A DNA stretch of 64,000 bases. Source: CAWCFV01 sp963794995. GTDB lineage: Bacteria > Actinomycetota > Actinomycetes > JACCUZ01. Below the pieces are notes generated by a model. The model was given only the letters and a program-made list of their open reading frames with translations, was not told where the DNA came from and did no database searches. The stretch lies in assembly GCA_963794995.1 (NCBI GenBank), contig CAWCFV010000002.1, positions 1,736,001-1,800,000 of the forward strand, in the 5' to 3' direction. Below are positions 41,042-49,889 of the stretch, piece by piece; position 1 is the first letter of the stretch; each line of letters begins with the position of its first letter. A program made the translations under genes and the position numbers.

Positions 41042-41998
41042 GTGACGAGCCTCGAGGTGGTCGGCCAGATGGAGGCCGCCGAGGTCCGTGCCGTGAGCGC
41101 GCTGGTGGAGGCGGCCACCGAGGCCGACGGCGTCCGCCCGCTGTCCGAGCACGTGATGCTGCACCTGCGCTACGGCGGCGACGACCGCGTCCGCAACGTG
41201 CTCGCGTGGGCCGGTGACGAGCTGGCGGCCTACGCCCACCTCGACGTCACCGACCAGGTGGAGGGCCCCAGCGCCGAGGTGGTGGTGGCGCCGGGACGCC
41301 GCGGCCACGGCGTGGGCCGCAGCCTGGTCGAGGCGGTGCTGGCGGAGACGCCCGACGGCCGGCTGCGGCTGTGGTCGCGCGGCGGCCACCCTGGTGCCGC
41401 CGCCCTGGCCGACCGGCTGGGGTTCGAGCAGTCCCGGGAGCTGTGGCAGATGCGCCGCTCGCTGTTCGCGCCGCTCCCGTCCCCCGCCCTGCCGCCCGGT
41501 GTGACGGTGCGCCCGTTCGTCCCCGGCGACGACGACGCCTGGGTCCGGCTCAACGCGGCGGCGTTCCGCGACCACCCCGAGCAGGGCGGCTGGACCGTCG
41601 ACGACCTGCACCGGCGGATCGGCGAGCCGTGGTTCGACCCGGCCGGGTTCTTCCTGGCCGAGCGCGGCGACCGGCTGGTCGGGTTCCACTGGACCAAGGT
41701 CCACGGCGGCGAGGGCACCGGTCACGCCCACCCCGAGGGGCCGCACGCGCACGAGGGCCACGGGCACGCGCCGATCGGCGAGGTCTACGTGGTCGGGGTG
41801 GACCCGGCCGAGCAGGGCAACGGGCTGGGGCGGGCGCTGACCCTGGTCGGGCTGGTGCACCTGCGCCAGCTCGGGCTGCCCGACGCGATGCTCTACGTCG
41901 ACGCCGACAACGCCCCCGCCATCCGGGTCTACGAGGCGCTCGGCTTCACGCGGTGGGAGACCGACGTGATGTTCCGGCGTGACCCTCATCACGGCTGA
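41042..41998 (+). CDS. mshD: mycothiol acetyltransferase (mycothiol synthase)
   Basis: The 318-residue enzyme has two tandem GNAT domains and acetylates Cys-GlcN-Ins to finish mycothiol. The second, active domain has EVYVVGVDPAEQGNGLGRAL for acetyl-CoA binding and MLYVDADNAPAIRVYEALGF near the end. A His-rich loop (GHAHPEGPHAHEGHGHAP) precedes the acetyl-CoA motif. It is transcribed from a leaderless promoter towards pstS. mshA, the first enzyme, is also in the window. Confidence 0.95.
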   Translation: MTSLEVVGQMEAAEVRAVSALVEAATEADGVRPLSEHVMLHLRYGGDDRVRNVLAWAGDELAAYAHLDVTDQVEGPSAEVVVAPGRRGHGVGRSLVEAVLAETPDGRLRLWSRGGHPGAAALADRLGFEQSRELWQMRRSLFAPLPSPALPPGVTVRPFVPGDDDAWVRLNAAAFRDHPEQGGWTVDDLHRRIGEPWFDPAGFFLAERGDRLVGFHWTKVHGGEGTGHAHPEGPHAHEGHGHAPIGEVYVVGVDPAEQGNGLGRALTLVGLVHLRQLGLPDAMLYVDADNAPAIRVYEALGFTRWETDVMFRRDPHHG

Positions 41999-42037
41999 CG
42001 GCCCGCCCCGCGCGGTCCCCCGCATTCCTGCCGCGCC

Positions 42038-42059
42038 GTTCACCTCTCGTTCACCCGGA
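42038..42059 (+). promoter_or_regulatory. PHO box upstream of pstS
   Basis: GTTCACC at 42038 and GTTCACC at 42049 are two exact repeat units 11 bp apart, ending just before the -35 region of the pstS promoter. Confidence 0.85.
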
Positions 42060-42086
42060 CCCGGCCAGGGCGTCACCTGGCGTGCC

Positions 42087-42092
42087 TAGCGT
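42087..42092 (+). promoter_or_regulatory. -10 element of pstS
   Basis: TAGCGT lies about 30 nt after the PHO box and 61 nt before the GTG. A GGAGG ribosome-binding site lies in the leader. Confidence 0.55.
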
Positions 42093-42153
42093 CCGCTGCG
42101 TCACCACGTCAGACGACACCTCAGACGACGCCGATGTCCTGGAGGACACGACA

Positions 42154-43269
42154 GTGAAGCTCTCCCGCTTCTCCCGCACGGCCGGGGCCGTTGCCGCGGC
42201 CGCGCTCCTGCTCGCTGCCTGTGGCAGCGACGACAACACCGGCGCGGGCACGGGCACCGACAGCTCGAACGTCGCCGCGCCCGCCGACGCCGCCTGCTTC
42301 AGCGGCACCCTGAACGCCGAGGGGTCCTCGGCGCAGCAGAACGCCATCGACGAGGTCATCGCGAGCTACACCGCGACCTGCGCCGAGGCGACCATCAACT
42401 ACAACCCGACCGGCTCCGGTGCGGGCATCGAGCAGTTCAACGCCGGCCAGGTCGACTTCGCCGGCTCGGACTCGGCCCTGAAGGAGGACGAGGGCGAGGT
42501 CGCCGCCGCGGCGGAGCGCTGCGGCGGTGGCGAGGCCTGGAACCTGCCGATGGTCGTGGGCCCGATCGCGATGGCCTACAACCTGCCCGGCGTCGAAGGC
42601 CTGGTGCTCACCCCGGAGGTCGCCGCCCGGCTGTTCCAGGGCGAGATCACCAGCTGGGACGACCCGGCGATCGCCGACCTGAACAAGGACGCGAAGCTGC
42701 CGAGCTCGGACATCAAGGTGTTCTTCCGCAGCGACGAGTCAGGCACGACCGAGAACTTCCAGAAGTACCTCGCCGGCGCCTCCGGCGGGGCGTGGACCGA
42801 CGAGCCGTCCAAGGTGTGGCCGGGCGCGGGTGAGGGCCGGGAGAAGTCGTCCGGTGTCGCCGACGGCGTGAAGACCACCGAGGGCTCCGTCACCTACGTC
42901 GAGTGGTCCTACGCCCGCGACAACGGCCTGGGCATCGCGCGGGTGGACAACGGCTCCGGGCCGGTCGAGCTGACCGGCGAGGCCGTGGGCAAGGCGATCG
43001 CGTCGGCGAAGTCGGTCGGGACCGGCAACGACCTCCGGCTCGAGCTCGACTACGCCACCACGACCCCCGGCGCGTACCCGATCGACCTGGTGACCTACGA
43101 GGTCGTGTGCTCCACGGGCCTGGCGGCGGACAAGGCGGAGGCGGTCCAGAAGTTCCTCTCGTACTTCGTCGAGGCCGAGACCCAGGCCGCTCTCGAGGAG
43201 ATCGGCTACGCGCCGCTCCCCGAGGAGGTCCGCAGCAAGGTGGCGGCCGCCGTGGAGGAGCTCGGCTGA
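42154..43269 (+). CDS. pstS: phosphate ABC transporter substrate-binding protein
   Basis: The 371-residue lipoprotein has lipobox LLLAACGSDDN. The phosphate-binding fold includes LNAEGSSAQQNA, NYNPTGSGAGIEQF, DFAGSDSAL and RSDESGTTENFQKYL, all known PstS features. GTG is the start, with GGAGG 9 nt upstream. A PHO box controls it. A strong hairpin after it probably lets pstS be expressed above pstCAB. Confidence 0.95.
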   Translation: MKLSRFSRTAGAVAAAALLLAACGSDDNTGAGTGTDSSNVAAPADAACFSGTLNAEGSSAQQNAIDEVIASYTATCAEATINYNPTGSGAGIEQFNAGQVDFAGSDSALKEDEGEVAAAAERCGGGEAWNLPMVVGPIAMAYNLPGVEGLVLTPEVAARLFQGEITSWDDPAIADLNKDAKLPSSDIKVFFRSDESGTTENFQKYLAGASGGAWTDEPSKVWPGAGEGREKSSGVADGVKTTEGSVTYVEWSYARDNGLGIARVDNGSGPVELTGEAVGKAIASAKSVGTGNDLRLELDYATTTPGAYPIDLVTYEVVCSTGLAADKAEAVQKFLSYFVEAETQAALEEIGYAPLPEEVRSKVAAAVEELG

Positions 43270-43297
43270 CCTCCCGCACGCGGCCTGCGCCGCCGCC

Positions 43298-43337
43298 GAC
43301 GCCCTGCCCGGGATCGCACCCACCCGGGCAGGGCGTC
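43298..43337 (+). terminator. hairpin between pstS and pstC, probable attenuating terminator
   Basis: Perfect 15-bp arms (GACGCCCTGCCCGGG and its complement) enclose a 10-nt loop in the 130-bp gap. Partial termination would raise pstS over the rest of the operon. Confidence 0.75.
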
Positions 43338-43399
43338 AGTGATGCGGCAGGCACACCGGAGACACGACCCGACGACGCACCCCGGACGACAGGGCACCG

Positions 43400-44410
43400 A
43401 TGACGACGACAGCACCCCCGCCGACGAGTGGGCCGGCCGCCGAGGCCGGGCCCCGCTCGCTGCTCGCCGGACGCAGCACCAGCAACCGGGCCGACCGCCT
43501 GTTCGCCCACGGTGTCCGCGGCGCCGGCGTGTTCGTCGTCGTCCTGGTCGCGCTGACCGGGGCGTTCCTCGTGTGGAAGGCCCTGCCGGCGCTCACCGCG
43601 AACGAGGCGAACTTCTTCACCGAGCGGGTGTGGCAGCCCGCCACGTCGCCGCCCGCCTTCGGCATCGCCGCGCTGCTCTGGACCACGGTGGTCGCCTCGG
43701 CGCTGGCCCTGCTGATGGCGGTCCCGGTGGCCGTGGGGCTCGCGCTGTTCATCACGCAGTACGCCCCCCGCCGGGCGGCCAGGCCGGTGGCGTACCTCAT
43801 CGACCTGCTCGCGGCGATCCCGTCGATCATCTACGGACTGTGGGGCATCCGGGTCCTCGGTCCGGTCATCGCCGGCCAGGACTCCTCGGTGCGGGTCGGG
43901 ATCGAGAAGGCACTGGGCTGGATCCCGCTGTTCGGCAGCACCAGCGTCTCGCAGGGCACGGTGTTCCTCGCAGCCGTCGTGCTGGCGATCATGGTGCTCC
44001 CCATCGTCACCGCGATCAGCCGCGAGGTGTTCGACCAGACCCCGCTGCCCAACAAGGAGGCGGCCCTGGCGCTGGGCGCCACCCGCTGGGAGATGATCCG
44101 CGTCGCGGTCCTGCCCTTCGGCAAGCCCGGTGTGATCAGCGCCACGATGCTCGGCCTCGGCCGGGCGCTCGGCGAGACCATCGCGGTGACGATCATCCTC
44201 AGCCAGCCCAGCAGCCTCGACAAGTTCGACCTGTCGGTCTTCTACGGCGGCGAGACGTTCGCGTCCAAGATCGCCAACAACGCCAGCGAGTTCTCCACGC
44301 CGCAGAAGACCGGCGCGTACATCGCGGCCGGCCTGGTGCTGTTCGTGCTGACCTTCGCCGTCAACGCCGTCGCCCGCGTCGTCATCGCGCGCAGCGCGAG
44401 GGAGGACTGA
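43400..44410 (+). CDS. pstC: phosphate ABC transporter permease PstC
   Basis: The 336-residue membrane protein has six hydrophobic helices and the binding-protein-dependent transport EAA loop KEAALALGATRWEMIRVAVLP. LIDLLAAIPSIIYGLWG is a typical PstC segment. It pairs with PstA to form the phosphate channel. It is followed one base later by pstA. Confidence 0.95.
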   Translation: MTTTAPPPTSGPAAEAGPRSLLAGRSTSNRADRLFAHGVRGAGVFVVVLVALTGAFLVWKALPALTANEANFFTERVWQPATSPPAFGIAALLWTTVVASALALLMAVPVAVGLALFITQYAPRRAARPVAYLIDLLAAIPSIIYGLWGIRVLGPVIAGQDSSVRVGIEKALGWIPLFGSTSVSQGTVFLAAVVLAIMVLPIVTAISREVFDQTPLPNKEAALALGATRWEMIRVAVLPFGKPGVISATMLGLGRALGETIAVTIILSQPSSLDKFDLSVFYGGETFASKIANNASEFSTPQKTGAYIAAGLVLFVLTFAVNAVARVVIARSARED

Positions 44411-44411
44411 C

Positions 44412-45320
44412 ATGGCCACCACGACCGCACCCGCCTCCGACGGCACCCGGCCGCTGCTGCAGCGCGAGTCCGCCGGCCGGCGGTTCCGCGACAACCTCGC
44501 CACCGTGCTCGTCTACCTCTGCTTCCTCATCGCGCTGGTCCCCCTGCTGTGGATCCTCTGGACCGTCGTCAGCAAGGGCGCCGGGCTGCTCGCGGACCCC
44601 ACCTGGTGGACCAACTCCCAGCGCGGCATCACGGCGCGACGGGTCGGCGGCGGCGCGTACCACGCGATCATGGGCACTCTGCTGATGGCCGCGGTGACGG
44701 CGGCGATCAGCGTGCCGATCGCCATCGCGACCGCGATCTACCTGGTGGAGTACGGCCGCGGGAAGCTGGCGAAGACCGTGAGCTTCATGGTCGACGTCCT
44801 CACCGGCGTGCCCTCGATCGTCGCGGCGCTGTTCATCTACGCCCTGTGGGTGACGACGTTCGGCTTCCAGCGGGTCGCTTTCGCGGTGTCCCTCGCGCTG
44901 GTCCTGCTGATGATCCCGGTGGTCGTGCGGTCGACCGAGGAGATGCTGCGCCTGGTCCCGCGCGACCTGCGCGAGGCGTCGTACGCGCTCGGGGTGCCGC
45001 GCTGGAAGACGGTCCTGCGGGTCGTCCTGCCCACCGCGTTCAGCGGCATCATGACCGGCGTCTTCCTCGGCCTGGCCCGCGTGATGGGCGAGACCGCGCC
45101 GCTGCTGATCCTCGGCCCGTACGCCAGCGCGATCAACACCAACATGTTCGGCGGCAACATGGCTGCCCTGCCGACCATGATCAACCAGGACCGCAACCAG
45201 GCGCTCGACCCCGCCCTCGACCGCGTGTGGTCGGCCGCGCTCACCCTGATCATCCTCGTGATGGTGCTCAGCCTCCTCGGCCGCTTCGTGGCCACCCTCG
45301 GCTCCTCCGGAAAGAAGTAG
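44412..45320 (+). CDS. pstA: phosphate ABC transporter permease PstA
   Basis: The 302-residue membrane protein has the EAA loop REASYALGVPRWKTVLRVVLP and the PstA segment VDVLTGVPSIVAALFIYALW. It completes the membrane part of the high-affinity phosphate importer. It is separated from pstC by one base and from pstB by 7. Confidence 0.95.
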   Translation: MATTTAPASDGTRPLLQRESAGRRFRDNLATVLVYLCFLIALVPLLWILWTVVSKGAGLLADPTWWTNSQRGITARRVGGGAYHAIMGTLLMAAVTAAISVPIAIATAIYLVEYGRGKLAKTVSFMVDVLTGVPSIVAALFIYALWVTTFGFQRVAFAVSLALVLLMIPVVVRSTEEMLRLVPRDLREASYALGVPRWKTVLRVVLPTAFSGIMTGVFLGLARVMGETAPLLILGPYASAINTNMFGGNMAALPTMINQDRNQALDPALDRVWSAALTLIILVMVLSLLGRFVATLGSSGKK

Positions 45321-45327
45321 GGAACTC

Positions 45328-46104
45328 ATGGCCAAGCGCATCGACGTCTCCGGGCTCGACGTCTACTACGGCGACTTCAAGGCCGTGGAGGACGTGTCGC
45401 TGACCGTCCAGCCACGGTCGGTCACCGCCTTCATCGGGCCCTCGGGCTGCGGGAAGTCCACCCTCCTGCGGACCTTGAACCGGATGCACGAGGTGATCCC
45501 CGGCGCGCGCGTCGAGGGGAAGGTCACGCTCGACGACCAGAACCTCTACGCCGAGGGCGTCGACCCGGTCGCCGTCCGGCGCACGGTGGGCATGGTCTTC
45601 CAGCGGCCGAACCCGTTCCCGACGATGTCCATCTTCGACAACGTCGCTGCCGGGCTGCGGCTCAACGGCGTGAAGAAGAAGTCGACGCTGACCGAGGTCG
45701 TCGAGCGCTCGCTCGGGCAGGCCAACCTCTGGAACGAGGTCAAGGACCGCCTCGACAAGCCCGGCGCGGGGCTCTCGGGCGGGCAGCAGCAGCGGCTGTG
45801 CATCGCCCGGGCCATCGCGGTCGAGCCGCAGGTCCTGCTCATGGACGAGCCGTGCTCGGCCCTCGACCCGATCTCGACGCTGGCGATCGAGGACCTCATC
45901 CACCAGCTCAAGGACGACTACACGATCATCATCGTGACCCACAACATGCAGCAGGCCGCCCGGGTCAGCGACCGGACGGCGTTCTTCACCATCGCCGGCG
46001 CCGGGAAGCCCGGCCGCCTGATCGAGGTGGGCGACACCGCCGAGATGTTCAGCCGCCCGGGCGAGAAGGCGACCGAGGACTACATCACCGGCCGCTTCGG
46101 CTGA
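45328..46104 (+). CDS. pstB: phosphate ABC transporter ATPase PstB
   Basis: The 258-residue ATPase has Walker A GPSGCGKSTLLRTLNR, the Q-loop in MVFQRPNPFP, signature LSGGQQQRLCIARAI, Walker B VLLMDEPCSALDP and the H-loop VTHNMQQAARVSD. NRMHEVIPGARVEG and the ending TEDYITGRFG are typical of PstB. It energises phosphate import and ends 14 bp before a long inverted repeat. Confidence 0.96.
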   Translation: MAKRIDVSGLDVYYGDFKAVEDVSLTVQPRSVTAFIGPSGCGKSTLLRTLNRMHEVIPGARVEGKVTLDDQNLYAEGVDPVAVRRTVGMVFQRPNPFPTMSIFDNVAAGLRLNGVKKKSTLTEVVERSLGQANLWNEVKDRLDKPGAGLSGGQQQRLCIARAIAVEPQVLLMDEPCSALDPISTLAIEDLIHQLKDDYTIIIVTHNMQQAARVSDRTAFFTIAGAGKPGRLIEVGDTAEMFSRPGEKATEDYITGRFG

Positions 46105-46117
46105 CCCCACCGAAGAT

Positions 46118-46185
46118 CGTTTGCGACCTGGTTCCCCGACATGCCGGCACGACGTACGGCGTGTCGGGGAGCGATGTCGCAAACG
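46118..46185. repeat. long imperfect inverted repeat between pstB and pit
   Basis: Two 29-nt arms begin and end with CGTTTGCGAC/GTCGCAAACG and contain a second matched block TCCCCGACA. They are separated by a 5-base mismatched patch and enclose a 10-nt loop. It lies between converging genes. It may terminate both transcripts or be a REP/MITE-like element. Confidence 0.8.
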
Positions 46186-46222
46186 AGCGGACGTGAGGGA
46201 GGCGGGGAGGGGGGTGGGGCGG

Positions 46223-47215
46223 TCACTCGAGCAGGAAGTGCACGACCTCGTAGACGAGGGCGGCGACGAGGCCGGCCATCGGGATGGTGAGCACCCAGGC
46301 CCACAGGATGTTGCCGGCCACCGTCCACCGGACCGCCTTGCGGCCCTGGGTGGCGCCGGCGCCCATGATCGAGCCGGTGATGGTCTGGGTGGTGGAGATC
46401 GGCGCCTCGAACACGAACGCGGTCGTGTAGAGCACCGAGGCCGCCACCGACTCGGCCGCGAACCCGCGGGGAGGGTCGATGTGGATGATCCGTCGGCCCA
46501 GGGTGCGCATGATGCGCCACCCGCCCGAGTAGGTGCCCAGCGAGATGGCGCCGGCCGAGATCACCACGACCCACCACGGGATGTCGAACTCGTCCTGGTA
46601 GCCGCCGACCACGAGCGCGAGGACGATGACCCCCATGGTCTTCTGGGCGTCCTGGAGGCCGTGGCCGAGCGCCATCGCCGACGCCGAGACCGACTGGGCG
46701 ATCTTGAAGCCGCGGTTCACCGGACCGGGTCGCTTGTTCTTGAACGACCACAGGATCACCAGCGTCACCAGCGCCGCCAGCAGGCCGCCGACCAGCGGTG
46801 ACAGCAGCATCGGGTAGACGACCTTCTCGACGACCGAGCCCCACTGGACGGTGATGCCGCCCGCCAGCCCGGCGCCGACCAGGCCGCCGATCAGGGCGTG
46901 CGACGAGGACGAGGGGAGCCCCAGGTACCAGGTGGTGAGGTTCCACGTGATGGCCCCGGCCAGCGCGGCGAAGACCACCACGAGGGCATGGTCACCGGTC
47001 GGCGGCTCGAGGACCGAGAACACCGTCTTCGCGACCTTGGTGCCGAGGAAGGCGCCGACGAAGTTCATGACGGCGGCCAGGAGCAGGGCGACCCGGGGCG
47101 TGAGGGCGCGGGTCGAGATGGAGGTCGCGATCGCGTTCGCCGCGTCGTGGAAGCCGTTCGTGTAGTCGAACACCAACGCGATCATGATGACCGCGATGAT
47201 GGCGGCGAGATCCAC
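46223..47215 (-). CDS. pit: low-affinity inorganic phosphate transporter
   Basis: The 330-residue PiT-family membrane protein has DYTNGFHDAANAIAT near the N terminus and GLPSSSSHALIGGLVGAGL in the middle, the duplicated signatures of phosphate-cation symporters. A second conserved stretch is FEAPISTTQTITGSIMGAG. The GTG start is 3 nt after its PhoU-like partner's stop. It supplies phosphate when Pst is off. Confidence 0.94.
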   Translation of the reverse strand: MDLAAIIAVIMIALVFDYTNGFHDAANAIATSISTRALTPRVALLLAAVMNFVGAFLGTKVAKTVFSVLEPPTGDHALVVVFAALAGAITWNLTTWYLGLPSSSSHALIGGLVGAGLAGGITVQWGSVVEKVVYPMLLSPLVGGLLAALVTLVILWSFKNKRPGPVNRGFKIAQSVSASAMALGHGLQDAQKTMGVIVLALVVGGYQDEFDIPWWVVVISAGAISLGTYSGGWRIMRTLGRRIIHIDPPRGFAAESVAASVLYTTAFVFEAPISTTQTITGSIMGAGATQGRKAVRWTVAGNILWAWVLTIPMAGLVAALVYEVVHFLLE

Positions 47216-47218
47216 CGG

Positions 47219-47833
47219 TCAGGACTCCTTGACGGCGATCGTCTCGACCGTGTTCGCGACGTGCTCGAAGGCGTCCGCGGCGGCCTCGAGCTGGTCGACG
47301 ACCTCCTTGAGCTTCAGCACCGTCAGGGCGTCGTAGTCGCCGTTGAACAGCCGGGCCAGCAGCCGCCGGTAGACCTGGTCGGCCTGGTTCTCGAGCCGGT
47401 TGAGCTCGATCCAGAACTCGGTGAGGTCCTTCATCGACCGCAGCCTGGGCATCGCCTCGGCGGTCAGCTCGGCGGCGCGCTCGAGCACCTCGACCTGGTC
47501 GGCGACCTCCCTCGGCAGCTCGCCGATCTGGTAGAGGACCACCAGGTCGACGGCCGCCTCCATCGCGTCCATGACGTCGTCGAGCGAGGACGCCAGCCGG
47601 TAGATGTCCTCCCGGTCGAAGGGCGTCACGAAGGTCTCGTTGAGCTCACGCATGATCGCGTGGGTGGCCTCGTCGCCGGCGTGCTCGGCGGCGCGCATCT
47701 TCTCGGCGATCGCCTTGCGCTCGCTCGGGTCGGCACCGAGCAGCTCCTTGAGCAGGCCGGCGCCCACGACGAGGTTCTGTCCCGAGGTCGCGAACATCTC
47801 GTAGAAGGCCGTGTTGCGGGGGGTGAAGCGCAC
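47219..47833 (-). CDS. DUF47/PhoU-like phosphate transport regulator
   Basis: The 204-residue all-helical protein has the PhoU-like DUF47 features FYEMFATSGQNLVVGAGLL, EHAGDEATHAIMRELNETFVTPFDREDI (read in parts) and SSLDDVMDAMEAAVDL. Such proteins are encoded with Pit transporters in many bacteria and are thought to control their activity. GGGAG lies upstream of the GTG. It reads directly into pit. Confidence 0.9.
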   Translation of the reverse strand: MRFTPRNTAFYEMFATSGQNLVVGAGLLKELLGADPSERKAIAEKMRAAEHAGDEATHAIMRELNETFVTPFDREDIYRLASSLDDVMDAMEAAVDLVVLYQIGELPREVADQVEVLERAAELTAEAMPRLRSMKDLTEFWIELNRLENQADQVYRRLLARLFNGDYDALTVLKLKEVVDQLEAAADAFEHVANTVETIAVKES

Positions 47834-47898
47834 GAGGTCTCCCGGAGGGGCGGCATCAGGACAGGGGGGTTGGGGTGGCGCGTGCCGTGCGGGTCAGG

Positions 47899-47904
47899 AT
47901 GCTA
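47899..47904 (-). promoter_or_regulatory. -10 element of the DUF47-pit operon
   Basis: TAGCAT on the minus strand lies 65 nt upstream of the GTG. No PHO box is visible near it, in keeping with a low-affinity uptake role. Confidence 0.45.
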
Positions 47905-48007
47905 GGGCCACCCCCCGGGAACGCAGCAATGCGGGGCAGGCGAGGGGCGGGGATGCCGCCGGTGACGGGGTGCGGGTCGGGGGGACGACCGGGAGCCGGG
48001 CTGCGGG

Positions 48008-48181
48008 TCAGCCGCGCCGGTCCGCCCCACCGGTGGCCCGGCGCAGGCCCAGGACGTGGTCGATCTCGTCCCGGCTGAGCGGCTGCTCGGAGGCGGAGGC
48101 AGCGATGACGAGCTCGCCGTAGAGCTCGATCTCGTCCAGCGCCTGGTTGTCCTGCAGGCGGGTGTCACCGCTGGGTACCAC
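48008..48181 (-). CDS. small conserved helical protein of unknown function
   Basis: The 57-residue product is acidic and helical, with ALDEIELYGELVIAASASEQ and LSRDEIDHVLGL. The GTG start has GAGGAGG about 9 nt upstream and a TAGGCT further up. I recall similar unannotated proteins in Streptomyces next to phosphate transport genes. The upstream frame is open but reads as low-quality sequence. Confidence 0.65.
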   Translation of the reverse strand: MVPSGDTRLQDNQALDEIELYGELVIAASASEQPLSRDEIDHVLGLRRATGGADRRG

Positions 48182-48343
48182 GGCCCCCGGCCTCCTCGTC
48201 CGCGCTCGGTCAGCGCTCGTTCCGCTCGTCCGGCCACAGCCTAGGTATGCCCGGTTCGCCCCACCATGACCCGCCCGGGTCATTCCGGGAGTGGCCCACC
48301 CGGGTGACGGCGCGCGCACGGAGCGCACGGAGGGGTCACCCGG

Positions 48344-49705
48344 CTAGCCCACCAGTGCGGTGAGGAGCTCGTCGAAGACCTCGGTGTGCCGGTCGACGTC
48401 GGCCTCGGTCGTGGCCGGCGACATCAGCGCCATGTTGTGGAACGGCGTGAGCAGGATGCCCCGGTTGAGGGCGTACAGGTGCAGGAGCTGCTCGAGGGCG
48501 AAGTCCCCGGCGGCGTGCGCCTCGGCCCCGGTGCGCGGTGCGCTCGGCGTGAACGTGTACTCGGCCCGGGCGCCGAGCCGGTTGCAGTGCCAGGGCAGGC
48601 CGTGCCGCGCGATGCCGGCGTCGACGCCGTCGGCCCACCGGTCGCCGAGCCGGATCATGCCGGCGTAGGCGTCGTCCGTGAGCACCTCGGTGAGCGTGGT
48701 CCGCATGGCGGCGAGGGACAGGGCGTTGCCCGCGAGGGTGCCACCGATGCCGCCCACGTCGATGTCCTCGAGCTCGACGGAGGCGGCCACGCGGTCGGCC
48801 ACCTCCTCGGTCATGCCGAACGCGCCGGCCGGGATGCCGCCCGCGATCGCCTTGCCCATGGTCATCAGGTCGGGCTGCAGCCCGTGCAGGCCGGTGTAGC
48901 CGCCCGGCCCCGCGGAGAGGGTGTGCGTCTCGTCGAGCACCAGCAGGGCACCGTGCCGGCGGGTGAGCTCGCGCAGCGCGTCGTGGTAGCCCGGGTCCGG
49001 CAGGACGATCCCGACGTTGGTCAGAGCGGGCTCGACGAGCACGCAGGCGACCTCGCCGGACGACAGCGCCCGCTCCAGCGCGTCGATGTCGTTGAACTCC
49101 ACGACCGTGGTGGTCTCGGCAGGGTCGACCGGCGCCCCGATGTTGCCGCGCCGCGCCACCGTGCGCCCGCCGTCGAGCGTCGCGAAGGTCTCGTCGACGC
49201 TGCCGTGGTAGCAGAAGTCGTGCACGAGGACCTTGCGCCGCCCGGTGACGTGCCGGGCGTACCGGATGACGTGCCGGTTGGCGTCGGTGGCCGACAGGGT
49301 GAACTGCCACAGGGGCAGCCCGAAGCGCCGGCGCAGCTCCTCGGCGACGACGACGGAGTCCTCGGTGGGCAGCATGGCGGTGATGCCGCGGCCGACCTGC
49401 TCGCGCACCGTGGCCACCGTCGGTGCCGGCGAGTGCCCGGTCATGGCGCCGGTGTCGCCGAGGCAGAGGTCGACGTAGTCGTGGCCGTCGACGTCGAGGA
49501 AGTGGGCGCCGGACGCCTCGGCCACGAACACCGGGAACTCCCCCGGCCACTTCACCATCCAGCTCATCGGGACGCCGCCGGGCATCACCGCGCGGGCCCG
49601 CTCGAAGACCTCGCGGCTGCGCGGGTGGGTGCGGGCGAAGCGCTCGGTCTCGGCCGCGGTGAGCTCGGCGACCCGCACGGGGTCGACCCGGGTGGCTGCA
49701 TGCAT
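48344..49705 (-). CDS. class III aminotransferase, GSA-aminomutase-like
   Basis: The 453-residue PLP enzyme has VMPGGVPMSW near residue 41, the PLP-stacking region DFCYHGSVDETF, the Asp of LLVLDETHTLSAGPGG and the Schiff-base Lys in MTMGKAIAGGIPAGAFG. It resembles glutamate-1-semialdehyde aminomutases, but the hallmark residues for that reaction are not clear and it is not in a heme cluster. A transaminase of unknown amino donor is the safer reading. Confidence 0.85.
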   Translation of the reverse strand: MHAATRVDPVRVAELTAAETERFARTHPRSREVFERARAVMPGGVPMSWMVKWPGEFPVFVAEASGAHFLDVDGHDYVDLCLGDTGAMTGHSPAPTVATVREQVGRGITAMLPTEDSVVVAEELRRRFGLPLWQFTLSATDANRHVIRYARHVTGRRKVLVHDFCYHGSVDETFATLDGGRTVARRGNIGAPVDPAETTTVVEFNDIDALERALSSGEVACVLVEPALTNVGIVLPDPGYHDALRELTRRHGALLVLDETHTLSAGPGGYTGLHGLQPDLMTMGKAIAGGIPAGAFGMTEEVADRVAASVELEDIDVGGIGGTLAGNALSLAAMRTTLTEVLTDDAYAGMIRLGDRWADGVDAGIARHGLPWHCNRLGARAEYTFTPSAPRTGAEAHAAGDFALEQLLHLYALNRGILLTPFHNMALMSPATTEADVDRHTEVFDELLTALVG

Positions 49706-49877
49706 GACCGCACGCTAGTAGCGGCTCGCGCGGCTCCGCAGCGGGTGCCCGGTTCCGGCGTGGTGGTCGGACGGGGACCAGCGTCCCCTGCCGTTTGCCG
49801 GCCCCCGTCCTCGTTGACGCGTTCCCCGCTCCGGCGCGCGCAATCCCGGCAGCCGGAACACGTGCAGCCGCCCTGGC

Positions 49878-49883
49878 TAGGCT
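49878..49883 (+). promoter_or_regulatory. -10 element, leaderless promoter of the PrsW-family gene
   Basis: TAGGCT ends 6 nt before the GTG start. Confidence 0.6.
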
Positions 49884-49889
49884 CGCCCG

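Noticed and set aside
48182..48328. An N-terminal extension of the small helical protein at 48008-48181.
   Set aside because: The extension is Arg/Gly-rich, and GAGGAGG is well placed for the internal GTG.
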